Positions 1 to 10,079 of a stretch of DNA of 64,000 bases are shown one piece after another. Both the position numbers and the translations under genes were made by a program. Each line of letters starts with the position of its first letter. Within the stretch, counting starts at the first letter, position 1. Origin of the DNA: Liquidambar formosana (lineage: Eukaryota; Streptophyta; Magnoliopsida; Saxifragales; Altingiaceae); the NCBI GenBank assembly GCA_039720395.1, contig JBBPBK010000128.1, positions 62,001 to 126,000 of the forward strand, given 5' to 3'. The notes below the pieces were generated by a model, which saw only the letters and a program-made list of their open reading frames with translations, had not been told where the DNA came from and ran no database searches.

Positions 1-668
1 GTGTTGGTTGAACCCGACAAGCATCTCTCATTCCTCCATTCCCAACAAGAAGTAAGTTTACCCAACTTAACACTTTTCTTTTGAATCTTTTGATTCTATT
101 GGTGCAATTGCATTCCCATCTATTCTTTTTAGTACCTCCTGTGTTGTTGAGTGATATCCCTTGATTTGGCAAGGATTGAACACACAAATCCTTTTCATTT
201 GAAAGCTTGAAAAATGCCACCCACCAAGTGTTCGATAAAATGCCTAAGTGAAATAAAGGTGTTTAATCTTTACCAAATCCATGTATATCAACAAGTAAAT
301 ACTCAAGTGAGTAATACGCTATGATTTAGCAAGGATTAATCATACAAAATTATTTTGTTTCAAGGCTTGGGAGGTGTCACCCACCAAGTGTTCGATAAAA
401 TGCCCAAGTGATAAAAAAGTGTTCAATCCTTGCCAAATTAAGGCATATGAACAAGTAAACTCATAAACATTCATTAGCAATTCATTTCATGAATAAAAAC
501 AACTTTTTGACATCTTTAGAAACCAATTTGAAACCAATTGCTAGTGTAGGCTTATTATTTCCATGTTCTCTCAACTAACTCTTGAGGTATTTTCAACGCC
601 TATAGCCCAACTTTCAGTACATGCGCACTAGGTCCTCTATAAAAGGACTTATTGAGTAGTGGCTGAAC
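1..668. repeat. Leader region with a ~160-bp tandem duplication
   Basis: No gene is seen before position 669. Two diverged copies of a unit of about 160 bp lie head to tail, at about 163-305 and 323-465. Both carry the phrase CCACCAAGTGTTCGATAAAA and begin with GATTT[GA]GCAAGGATT. A TATA-like CTATAAAAGG lies near 637, only about 30 bp before the ATG at 669, so the true transcript start of the downstream gene is uncertain. Confidence 0.6.
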
Positions 669-2560
669 ATGGAAAACTTCCAACCCATAGCCAAGAGCCA
701 TGTTAAAAAGGCCAGTTTTGGTCCATTCCTAGATTCTTTGTGGAATGATCAATGTGATAGGCAAGCCTTGCTAGCCTTGTTTGAACTATGGTGGGACACC
801 ACCAACACATTCCATTTCGGCTTTGGGGAGATGACTTTAACCCCCAAGGACTTTACCATGATCACGGGCTTGAGCATTAAGGGCAAGAGCTTGGAATTCT
901 ATGAAGAGGCATCCATAGATGAGGATTATCTCCTAACTTACCTTGGAATGGAAGTTGAGCTAATCAAGAAAGCGGTGCGCCGCACCTGGCTTTTTAACAA
1001 ATTTGCAAAGCAAAGGGAGAGCGCGGTTGCGAGCCCCGATTGCATTACAAGAGCATTCCTTCTTTACATGATCTCATGCACATTCTTTGCCGATACGGGC
1101 AACCTAGCCCCTTTGGGTCTTCTTGCAAGCATGGAAGATGTTGGCAAGATTAGAAAATTCAACTGGGGAGGGGCTGCTCTAGCCACCATGTACCGCACAA
1201 TGTGTGATATGTCACGCGGTGTTACCAAAGACTTCGAAGGGATGCCTTTTGTTTGGGAGGTAATACTACTTCCCTTTTATTTCTTTTCACTATTTCTTAT
1301 ATTTTCCTTTCTTTTTTGACTATTTTCTCAACTCTTGACAGGTTTGGTGTTATGAATATCTCAACCTATGTCGCCCATCCCTTGCTGAGGAAATCATTGA
1401 ATGGCCTATTCTCAAGAATTACTCTCCCACTTATGTGTCCTTTCGGGCGGTGAATCGTCATGATTACGCCTATGCTAGAGCTCACTTAGCAAGCCTAACA
1501 GCTGACATGGTGAAATTCTCTCCTTATTCTTTTCTTTTTACTTCCTATTTCTCATTTTGATTTTTGAACAGATTGAATGGGATCCCTAGAAGATATGGGT
1601 GCCAATACTACCCAAGCGATGCATTTCTAGCTTGATGTTGACTGGCAAGATGGTGTTTTTGGAAGGCCCCATGGGCAGGTACTGGTACTTGGGGGAGCGA
1701 GTCTTACGACAAGTCATGGGTGATGTGAATGCAGCTATGGCTCCAATGCCACCACCACTTAACATGAGGCATGCTAACTCGATGGAGGGGGAGGAGTTGT
1801 GGGATGCTTTGAGGGGTTAAGATGCGAAGGAGTTCACTTCTCCTAATATTATGTACAACACTTTTTGTCATCAATAACTGATGAGACCCAGGGTGACAGG
1901 CCTCCCTCCTCAAGGGGTAAGTCTTTGACGCTTTCCTAACCTTTTTTTTTATAGAGACTTTATTTGATAGGTGAACACTTGCAGGGTCGACGAGTAAGAG
2001 GGCATAGCTCGACAGTGGGCTCAGGAGTGATTCCTGGCTTTGAAGAAGATGAAATGGAGGGGGATAGGTCACTGCCCTTGCCTCTGCCTAATTGGTCCAT
2101 TGATTTGTGCTGCGGGTCGGACTTTGTTAAGACTGCCATTACCAATCCCGCTTTTGATGAATCCCCTAGGATCGACCCAAGTCGAGAACAGGTGAGTTCT
2201 CTTTATGGGTATTTCTTTTTTTTTTCTTCAACATTACCTTCAATTTAAACTTATTGATTATCTTAGGTGCCTGCGGCGTATGCCCAAGAGTTCATTGACC
2301 TTAGCGAGGGCTTGAGGCGTGACCTTGTTAGGATGAGCTTAGCCAAATCCATGGCAGAAGCCCGTCTGGATGCCATAGTAAGTGTTCAACCTATTTAAAG
2401 TTCCCATTTGTGGTTTTCAACCAACCCTATTCTCATACTTAGTTTCTTTGCAATGGACTTTGTCTGCGTAGCCGCTATCATCAATGCGCCCTCCTAGAGC
2501 ACCTCGTGGGGGTCGTGACGGAGCTAGGCCGAGCCGCAAAAGAAGCTCTGGGACTCACTG
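669..2560 (+). pseudogene. Plant mobile domain (PMD) gene, broken
   Basis: The first exon (669-1259) encodes a PMD-type sequence with the family hallmarks FGPFLDSLW, ALFELWWDTTNTFHFGFGEM and LTPKDFTMITGL. Consensus splice sites join it in frame to 1342-1509 (starting VWCYEYLNL, ending SLTADM) and to an exon starting at 1572 (IEWDP, later GPMGRYWYLGERV). Further exon-like blocks with good splice borders lie at 1985-2191, 2267-2377 and from 2473, the last rich in Arg/Gly/Ser as in PMD C-termini. The third exon has an in-frame TAG at 1587-1589, where a TGG (Trp) is plausible, and another stop at 1818-1820, so the copy is probably dead. PMD proteins occur both as host genes (MAIN family) and inside plant transposons. 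Here it lies upstream of retroelement 3' sequences, which favours a captured copy. The family call is good; the 3' exon model is tentative. Confidence 0.7.
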
Positions 2561-2839
2561 TGTTCATTTACTTCTTTGTTGGGATTGTAAAGACAATGAG
2601 ACAATGACTATCTTCTTGCATTTTATGCTATGTTTTGTAATTGCAACCTTAAACCAACTTTCTTAACCCTTATTATGGATACTTGTGGTGCTTCTTTGAA
2701 TCTATCATGATGGTGTTGTGGTGCTTTTCTTATGAAAATTTGAGTCAATGTGAGCTTATAGGAGTGAAAATGGCCTAAAAAGGCCCCTCGAAAGCGAAAA
2801 TAGGCAAAACCGGGCAAAATAAAGCAAAACAAGGCGGAG

Positions 2840-2921
2840 CCTCGGGTGACCATCTGGCCCCAGACGGTTAGCCGTCTGGGCCTAGACGACTGACCGTCCA
2901 GCCCTGGACGGCTACCTGAGG
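2840..2921. promoter_or_regulatory. GC-rich palindromic module upstream of the DUF7745-like ORF
   Basis: A GC-rich island in AT-rich DNA. It begins CCTCGGGTGACC, ends ACCTGAGG, and is filled with short palindromes built on GACGG and CCGTC. Related modules lie at the same relative depth inside the two large LTRs (6592-6650 and 15217-15278). A TATA-like CTATAAAAAC follows at about 3006, so this is probably part of a promoter derived from, or shared with, the LTR U3 region. Confidence 0.55.
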
Positions 2922-3062
2922 TTGACGCGTTTTTTCGCGATTTTTCAGGATTTTTGCTATTTTGACGATTCTACTCCTTTTAGGACTCGAATTTGTGACT
3001 TTTTCCCTATAAAAACACATGAGGGAAGCCTTCTAACTCACTTATTTTTATTGACAATAATT

Positions 3063-3893
3063 ATGGAAGCCTTGGATGGGTTTTTGAGAGGGTTTTTGGC
3101 TGTCATGGCTACTAAAGACAAAACTGAGTTTAAGTGCTTTGGCTTGGAACTATTGCTCTCCATAAGGCATATGAAGCTTGAAACGACTCTTCTCACTGCT
3201 GCTACATATTTCTGGGATCCTCAAATCCATGTCTTTCGATTCAATTATGAAGAATTATGCCCAACCATGGAGGAATTCTGTGCTTTGTTTGGAGTTTCAC
3301 CCGTAGGGCCATTCATCCTTCCTACACCTCGCTCGGATTACCTTGCTTCATTCTCAGACTTTCTTGGCATTCCTCAAAAGGATGTAACGATCTTTGTAAA
3401 GGATCATATGGTGGACTTAATGAAGTTAGCAACCTCATTCTTGGCTCATGATAGCGAAGGTACTCTAACTTTTACCCCTCAACTTCAGCGTGCACTCGCT
3501 TTCTGTTTAATTGGTCGCTTTCTTATCTCCATTGGCACTTTTCAAGCCTCTGTTCAAATATGTGAATTGATTGCCCCTCTTCTCAAGCGATACAACATTA
3601 TTCCCTTGGTATTAGCTGAAACGTTGAATGGTTTAGATGAGGTTCATGGCAACCCTAAAGCACTTTTAAGAGGTAGCCCATTTTTAGTGCAAATGTGGCT
3701 GCTCGAGCGCTTGAATTTTCTATCTCCTACCACTATCAATCCATACAAGCCCCAGCACTTCTGTCTGCGCCGAGTTAAACTCCCTAGACCATTCTCTTTA
3801 ACAGATTGGTTGGGTTATTTCCAAACACTGTCGTGGCGGAACATCAAATGGTTTGTTTTCATATGGGGGTGTAAAGAGCAAGTACTTTTTTGA
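3063..3893 (+). CDS. DUF7745-like plant protein, C-terminally truncated
   Basis: I chose the ATG at 3063 (MEALDGFLRG) over the upstream ATG at 2922 because a TATA-like CTATAAAAAC lies at about 3006 and the sequence between them is low in coding character. The 276-residue product resembles the uncharacterised DUF7745 family that is abundant near plant retroelements and PMD genes. Recognisable stretches are TAATYFWDPQIHVFRF, CPTMEEFCALFGV, LLRGSPFLVQMWLLERL and a W-rich end, SWRNIKWFVFIWG. The family normally continues well past this point, so the stop at 3891-3893 probably marks a frameshift or truncation. No catalytic motif is visible and the function is unknown. It lies inside what looks like the internal region of a large gypsy element. 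Confidence 0.55.
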   Translation: MEALDGFLRGFLAVMATKDKTEFKCFGLELLLSIRHMKLETTLLTAATYFWDPQIHVFRFNYEELCPTMEEFCALFGVSPVGPFILPTPRSDYLASFSDFLGIPQKDVTIFVKDHMVDLMKLATSFLAHDSEGTLTFTPQLQRALAFCLIGRFLISIGTFQASVQICELIAPLLKRYNIIPLVLAETLNGLDEVHGNPKALLRGSPFLVQMWLLERLNFLSPTTINPYKPQHFCLRRVKLPRPFSLTDWLGYFQTLSWRNIKWFVFIWGCKEQVLF

Positions 3894-4039
3894 ACCTCGG
3901 GGTGTGCTTTTGTCAAACTCATAGGGCTAAGATTAACCTCCTTCTATTGGACTTCGAGAATTCTTCGCTAGATGGGTGGCATGCAAACCATACCGTCCTT
4001 AACAGGACCTTATTGCTCTGTAGAATGTACGACAAAATC

Positions 4040-4605
4040 TCTTGATTTTGAACCCTATGACTAAGTTTGTTGATTGAATCATATAGCATAATCTTTTCGA
4101 TTTTGAACTATATGGCAAATTGCTTGTGAATCGTATAACGAAATCTTATTGATTTCGTATCATATGAAAAAACATATCCTTTTGAACTATATAGCATAAT
4201 CTTTTCGATTTTGAACTATATGGCAAATTGCTTGTGAATCATGTGACAAAATCTTGTTGATTTCGAATCATATGAAAAAACATATCCTTTTGAACCATAT
4301 AGCATAATCTTTTCAATTTCGAACTATATGGCAAATTGCTTTTGAATCATATGATGAAATCTCGTTGATTTGGAATCATATGACAAGAAGTTTATTCTTT
4401 AAACCGCAAAACATAATCTTTCGATTTTGAACTATGTGGAAAATTGATTTTTGAATCATACAACGAAATCTTACTGATTCCGAATTGTATGACAGCATTC
4501 CTTGAACCGTATAGCATAATCTTTTGATTTTGAACTATATGGCAAGTTGATTTTGAATCATACAGCAAAATCTTGTTGATTCTGAACTATGTGACAAGAA
4601 TTTTA
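4040..4605. repeat. 108-bp tandem repeat array
   Basis: About five copies of a 108-bp unit. The phrase TATATGGCAAATTGCTT recurs at 4111, 4219 and 4327, and degenerate copies follow near 4435 and 4538. Each unit alternates a TATAGCATAATCTTTT half with a GAATCATATGA half, so it may itself be a dimer. Position just before a polypurine tract and 3' LTR fits the hypervariable 3' UTR arrays known from Tat/Ogre elements. Confidence 0.85.
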
Positions 4606-4799
4606 ATGTGTGTTTAGGATGTTTGAATATGATTAATGATGATTTTGATGTGTTTGGAATTCTATAGATTTCATTAATGTGATTGTGTGTGAAGAGTTTT
4701 ACAGAACTCATGAGGATTACCTTTATGTGTGGAGAATTCAATGGAACTCATGTGGATCACCTTTCTCAGTTGAGGAGTTCTTCGGAATTCCTGGGGAGT

Positions 4800-5790
4800 A
4801 CTTCTATTTCAATATCAATTTTCAATCTCAATGGTTAAATATATTAATTCATAATGGCTTGAAAATATTTTTCCATTTCAAGTATAGTTAAGTATATTCA
4901 TTCATAATGGCTTGAATATGCTTTTTTATTTCAAACATCAATTTCAATCATATTGGTTAAATATATTCATTCATAATGGCTTGAATATATTTCTCCATTT
5001 CAAGTAATAGTTAAGCATATTCATTCAATCTCATTGGTTAAATATATTCATTCATAATGGATTGAATATATTTCTCCATTTCAAGTAATAGTTAAGCATA
5101 TTCATTCATAATGGTTTGAATATGTTTCTCTATTTCAAGTATCCATTTTCAATCTCATTGGTTAAATATATTCATTCATAATGGCTTGAATATATTTCTC
5201 CATTTCAAGTAATAGTTAAGCATATTCATTCATAATGGCTTGAATATGCTTCTCTATTTCAATTACCCATTTTCAATCTCATTGGTTAAATATATTCATT
5301 CATAATGGCTTGAATATATTTCTCCATTTCAAATAATAGTTAAGCATATTCATTCATAATGGTTTGAATATGCTTCTCTATTTCAATTACCCATTTTCAG
5401 TCTCATTGGTTAAATATATTCATTCATAATGGCTTGAATATATTTCTTCATTTCAAGTAATAGTTAAGCATATTCATTTATAATGGCTTGAATATGCTTC
5501 TCTATTTCAATTACCCATTTTCAATCTCATTGGTTAAATATATTCATTCATAATGGCTTGAATATATTTCTCCATTTCAAGTAATAGTTAAGTATATTCA
5601 TTCATAATGGTTTGAATATGTTTCTCTATTTCAATTTTCCATTTTCAATCTCATTGGTTAAATATATTCATTCATAATGGCTTGAATATATTTCTCCATT
5701 TCAAGTAACAGTTAAGCATATTCATTCATAATGTCTTAAATATGCTTCCCTATTTCAATTATCAAATTTTCAATCCCATATCCATGTTGG
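4800..5790. repeat. 124-bp tandem repeat array (dimer of ~62 bp)
   Basis: The phrase CATTGGTTAAATATATTCAT recurs with exact 124-bp spacing (GG of GGTTAAA at 5036, 5160, 5284, 5408, 5532 and 5656). Each unit contains two related halves of about 62 bp, both with CATTCATAATGGNTTGAATAT. The first spacing (4954 to 5036) is shorter. It lies directly downstream of the unrelated 108-bp array. Confidence 0.9.
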
Positions 5791-5868
5791 TATTGGTGTA
5801 TGATTCTTCAGGTTTATAGGCAAAAATGGGTTGTTCTTTATCATTGGCTCACAAGTGTAACCTGCTTG

Positions 5869-5883
5869 CCAAGGAGGGGCCTC
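5869..5883 (+). other. Polypurine tract before the 3' LTR
   Basis: CCAAGGAGGGGCCTC immediately precedes the LTR start TGTCACACCCC. It is the expected primer for plus-strand synthesis and shows that the following LTR is a 3' LTR, not a solo LTR. Confidence 0.7.
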
Positions 5884-8380
5884 TGTCACACCCCATTTTT
5901 GCACCTCCTTATTAGGGCTCATCACTTCATGTGTGTTTTTGTTTTGTTCTTGAGTCTAGTCACTTGCATTAATTTCTTAAAGTCACAAGGATAATGGATA
6001 TGAATTTTGATTTAATTTGGAGTTAATCTTGAGGATTAGTAAGAACTTTTGTGATTTGAGGGGCATAATCGTCTTTTAGGTCAAACATTTCATTTGACCT
6101 TAAAATGATCTCCAAATAGTCAATTGGAGTTCAAATTGATGCATATGAGGTATTTCTAGATTCAATTTGATGAATCAATGGCTTAAGATTAAAATGGCTC
6201 AATATGGTCCAAGTTGGTTAATTGAACCCCTTTGGATTAGCTCAATTCGACTCACAATTTCCCATCAATTCTCTTCAAATTGACTTTAATTAGTCTTTAT
6301 TCTATCCCTAAAACTGTTTTAGAATGCTCAATTTTGGTTTGGGAAGCATTTGGTTTGATCCTATGCGCATATCTATGCTTTGTAATGATAGTGCATAGCG
6401 GTTAACAGCCTTTGTAAAACCTAACCATGCACCCATGGTTAGTGGTTTTTGCCCTAAAATTTTTTAAAATGTATTCCTCATCGAAACACGGTCGTTTTGG
6501 CTTTTATTTCATCAAAATCGGAGTTAATATTACCCCTAAAACACTCCTAGAAGGCAACAGAGTCCAAAAAAGGAGAAAAAACTGAAGCGGGCTCGGGTAA
6601 CCCCCAGCCCTGGGCGGCTAGCCACCCAAGGCCTGGTGGTCACCCAAGACTACTTCCCTATTTTTGTGCTAAAGTGGGATTTTTCCCAATTTTGATGGAC
6701 CTAGACTCTTTTAGACGACTTTCCTTCTAATTTTTGGTAACTTTTGAATTTCTTAAGCACCAAGGGAGCCTCTAATAACCATTGGATTAATTATTTGGGT
6801 TTTAATCTTAGCCATTGATTTATCCCAATTAAACTCTATAAATACCCCACTATGCTTCAATACTAGGGGAGGCAACTAAGAGCCACTTCTATGCATTAAA
6901 CCTAAGTTCCAAGAGAGAATAAGAGAGAGAGAGAGCTGAAGGAGAGTTGAAGTTCTTGTTGTAGCCTTGAAGAAGCTTGTTTCAAATCATTCACAAGAGA
7001 AGAAGAGAGTCTCTACAGCAGCAAAGGAAGCTTTCCTAAGGTAATTATCTTCTCTAATAGAGCTTAAATTAGGGTTTCTTATAGAATAGGCCCATTGCAT
7101 GCTAAAGTAAACATTTTTATCATATATTAATGCTTTAGTTAGTTAATATACATGGAATAAATGCTGTTCATCGTAAGTTATGCATGCTTTAGGGTTATTT
7201 TATAAGATTTAATGCATGTTTGTGAGTTTAGGGTTTTTATTGTTCTTATTTCATGTAAGTTGCATATAGCATGCTAGGTTAGGATTTTCAAGTTGTTTCT
7301 TTTCATGGTTGTTATGTATGTCTTGCATATGAAATAATCATGATAATTATTGTATTCATGTTAGTGGATTTCTATGTTTTTATGCATGTTAGTTAGGTCA
7401 TTACATGTTGGGTTGTATTAAGACTTATGTTTATTCACTATTTGTGTTCTTGGCATGATTAGTGGATGATTTAGGCCTCAATACTATTCTATCCAGATTT
7501 ATATATCATTCTTTTTGCATGGTTTTGAGCACGTGTAAGGGTGTAAACAGGTGCAATAATTGCCTTATTATAAATAGGGCTGTTATTGTTTAAGCTCACT
7601 ATTGCTTGGAGTAAATTGCATAAGGTAAGTAGGGTATAAAAGTGCTCTAATTCACTTTTTTTAACCTTTCTCTTCTCTCCTTTTTAGGGTTATTTCTTAA
7701 TATGAACACAGGGTAAATAATTAGAGGTTTCCTTGTTAAATAAATACATTTTTCTCAAAGTTTCCGTCGTGTGGAAGTTTTCAAATTTGGACTATTCAAT
7801 ACACTTTCTATCTTTCAAATAAGGAAACTTAGGATTTTTACCATAGGTTTATATTAGGATTTAACCCTAATTATAATCGAACTATGTGGACTTTGATCCA
7901 TGTATTCCGTTGCATGGTATGTAGGCACTCACTTTGAGGTTCAAGTTCGCCCTAGGATCTAAATATTCTAGTTTTCTTTTTATTTTATTTTCTTTGTTTT
8001 GTTTATTGTGCATGGATAGATGAATGGAATATATGATATGCATGCAATTCTTGATGTGATATACTTGCTAATTTTTGTATGGTAAGGATTTAATTTAGCC
8101 CAAATAAACTAAGAGACCGAAAGGGTGACATGGGTGCCTATAGGCTTTGCCTAGAACCTTCTCATGTCATAACTTAGCCCCCGAATCCCTAATTTCTTTG
8201 GTTTTCAAAAAGACTAGTTTTTTGCCTTTCCTTTTTAAACATGGAGTCATTCAATTGTTTTCTTTAAAATAAAGTGTTTCTAGGGTTTTCCTTGTTTCCT
8301 TTAAAAAAAAAGGTGGCGACTCCTTTTCTTTTTCAAACTAATCTTTTTTTAATCGTGTGGGCTACTTTCCGGGGTTCACA
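5884..8380 (+). mobile_element. 3' LTR of the large gypsy element (~2.5 kb)
   Basis: It begins TGTCACACCCCATTTTTG and ends GGGGTTCACA, i.e. TG...CA. It is collinear with the solo LTR at 14512-17158 along its whole length: a GC-rich module at about 700 bp in, a TATA-like CTCTATAAATACC near 6833 here, the phrase GGTGCCTATAGGCTT at 8130 and GGTGGCGACTCC near 8312. The five bases before it (GCCTC) and after it (TAAAT) differ, as expected when the element's 5' end lies elsewhere. Short ORFs inside are noise. Confidence 0.75.
6592..6650. repeat. GC-rich module, copy 2 (diverged)
   Basis: GCTCGGGTAACC through GGTCACCCAAGAC, about 708 bp into the 3' LTR. It matches the modules at 2840 and 15217 in layout but has lost perfect pairing. 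Confidence 0.6.
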
Positions 8381-8429
8381 TAAATGCTTCAATTAAAAAA
8401 ACTAGCCATTATTGTGTCAGTCTCAAGAG

Positions 8430-9702
8430 ATTTAGATGTCTAAAATCCATTTAAGACATTTGATTCTGTTTAAGACGTTTGATTAAGGCGTCTTAAAAAA
8501 CTAAAGGACTATTTTCTATAGAGGTTCTTTGAGGTCACTATTCACGAGGATTCATACATCTTAAACTCATTTCAGACATCTTAAATCTCTTGAAGACGTC
8601 TTATTTACACGTCTTAAAAAATCATAGAATGTGCATTTTGAAGGTCTTATACTCTAGACATCTTAAGCCTATTTCAGACGTCTTAATCATGATTCAGATG
8701 TCTTAAATAATTTTTCAGACGTCTTAAAGCTCTGTAGCAAAAACTTAAATTAGAGAGTTTAAGACTTGATTTTCAAGGGGTCAGTTTAATGAGTCAAAAG
8801 ACTATAAACAAGATTGTTTAGGTTCATTTTAAGTGTTACAATGTCAATGCATGAACCTAAAGCCCTTTAATCACAAATGTACTTTAAATTGGGATCAATC
8901 TTACATCAAATCCTATGTGTCTTCACTTGCTCTTCTTTTTGGCTTAAAAGTTGATTCTTTTTATGTCCATAAGTGCTCCATGCCTTTGTTGAGCCAAGTG
9001 ATTCACTATAGCTTGGATTTCACCTATCTCAAGCTTAATTTAAAATTATTAGAACTTAAGACTTTCTTATGCATTGTTATCATCAAAATCTAATGGTATT
9101 AAAAAGAGATTACACTATTTATATCCATTATCAAGCTTAGATCTAGATACTTAAGATTTCATTGTTCATATTATATTAAATTAAACTAAATTATTTATTC
9201 ACCCTATCAAGATGGATTTGTTGTTATACATCATTTACATCTTTTTTTTAGAGAGATTGAGGGTTGGCCATAACCCTTGTTGAATAAAGGGGATTTTTTT
9301 GTTATAAAAGTTTGATCTACATCCGCAAGTAGATTGGGTATGATGTCCACCTGTATGGAGATTGTGTTAGGTTTGATTTACACCTATAAGTAGATTGGTT
9401 ATTGGATTTGGAATCCTTAAGTAGAGTTCTTGAAACGAGGACATAGGCAGGAAAGCCGAATCTCGTTATATCTTGTGTTTAATTTATTTAACTTTCTCAT
9501 ATTTATTTGTTTTCATTAATTGTGCTATTTACATTATTGTTTGTATTTAGTATATTTGCCTATATTTTGCATTAACCCAATTTACCCTCCTCAGGGTTGA
9601 TTCTTAAGCTAACAATAGCGAATTTTAATTGCCTCCATATAGGTATCAAAGTGAGAACCAACTGTTAAAGTTCTTTGAATAACAGATTTTAGAGTTTAAA
9701 CG
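8430..9702 (+). mobile_element. Remnant copia LTR and leader (SIRE-like)
   Basis: No gene is present. The 8430-8735 part holds about a dozen degenerate AGACGTCTTAA motifs. The end carries phrases typical of SIRE/Maximus LTRs (GAACGAGGACATAGGCAGG-like at about 9433) and then GGTATCAAAGTGAGAACC at about 9642, a degenerate methionine-tRNA primer site. The LTR start is not clear. The copia element at 9703 inserted into the leader just after this primer site. Confidence 0.4.
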
Positions 9703-10079
9703 TGTTGGTATTTGGATCGAGTTTTGACCCGACCTACAACCCATGGAGCATCCACATGGGTAAATTGATATTAAAGGGTTGTGTCTGTTGGAAACAGACA
9801 TTAGACATACCCATATATATGTGTTTGTTGGAAACAGACGTTATGTGAATAATTCCTAATCCTTTTTTTCTCTCTGTTTTTCATCTCTCTGGCAACCATC
9901 ACCATAACTATAGAATTGGAGTGTGGATATTATTGGAGAGACTCTTGTAGCCTTCTCCATTGACGAATGGGTGCGTCTTCAAAGTTCGTGATTACATGGG
10001 GCTTGTAATTCAAGTACAAAGATCCGATTCTTTTCCGCTGAGATATTCTGTATACCCATATTCTTGTAGTATTATAACA
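9703..10079 (+). repeat. Copia 5' LTR
   Basis: 377 bp, TG...CA, preceded by AAACG and followed by a primer binding site at 10080-10093. It matches the LTR at 28085-28473 with scattered substitutions; the right copy gained a TGTGTGT microsatellite. Confidence 0.9.

Larger units (their letters stand above)
1..8380 (+). mobile_element. 3' part of a large Ty3/gypsy (Tat/Ogre-like) element
   Basis: The 5' end lies outside the window. Seen here are internal DNA with PMD and DUF7745-like sequences, two 3' UTR satellite arrays, a polypurine tract (CCAAGGAGGGGCCTC at 5869-5883) and a 3' LTR. No gag, protease, RT, RNase H or integrase is visible between 1 and 5883, so this copy is either non-autonomous or internally rearranged. 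The lineage call rests on the very long LTR, the motif GGTGGCGACTCC near the LTR end, and the arrays before the polypurine tract. How far left the element reaches is inference. Confidence 0.5.

Noticed and set aside
1960..2145. ORFs on the minus strand over the PMD gene
   Set aside because: Shadows of PMD exons with matching splice sites on the plus strand.
4040..5790. CRISPR-like array
   Set aside because: Units are contiguous tandem repeats without unique spacers, in plant DNA.
5884..8380. Possible solo LTR
   Set aside because: Flanking 5-mers differ and a polypurine tract precedes it, so it is better read as a 3' LTR.
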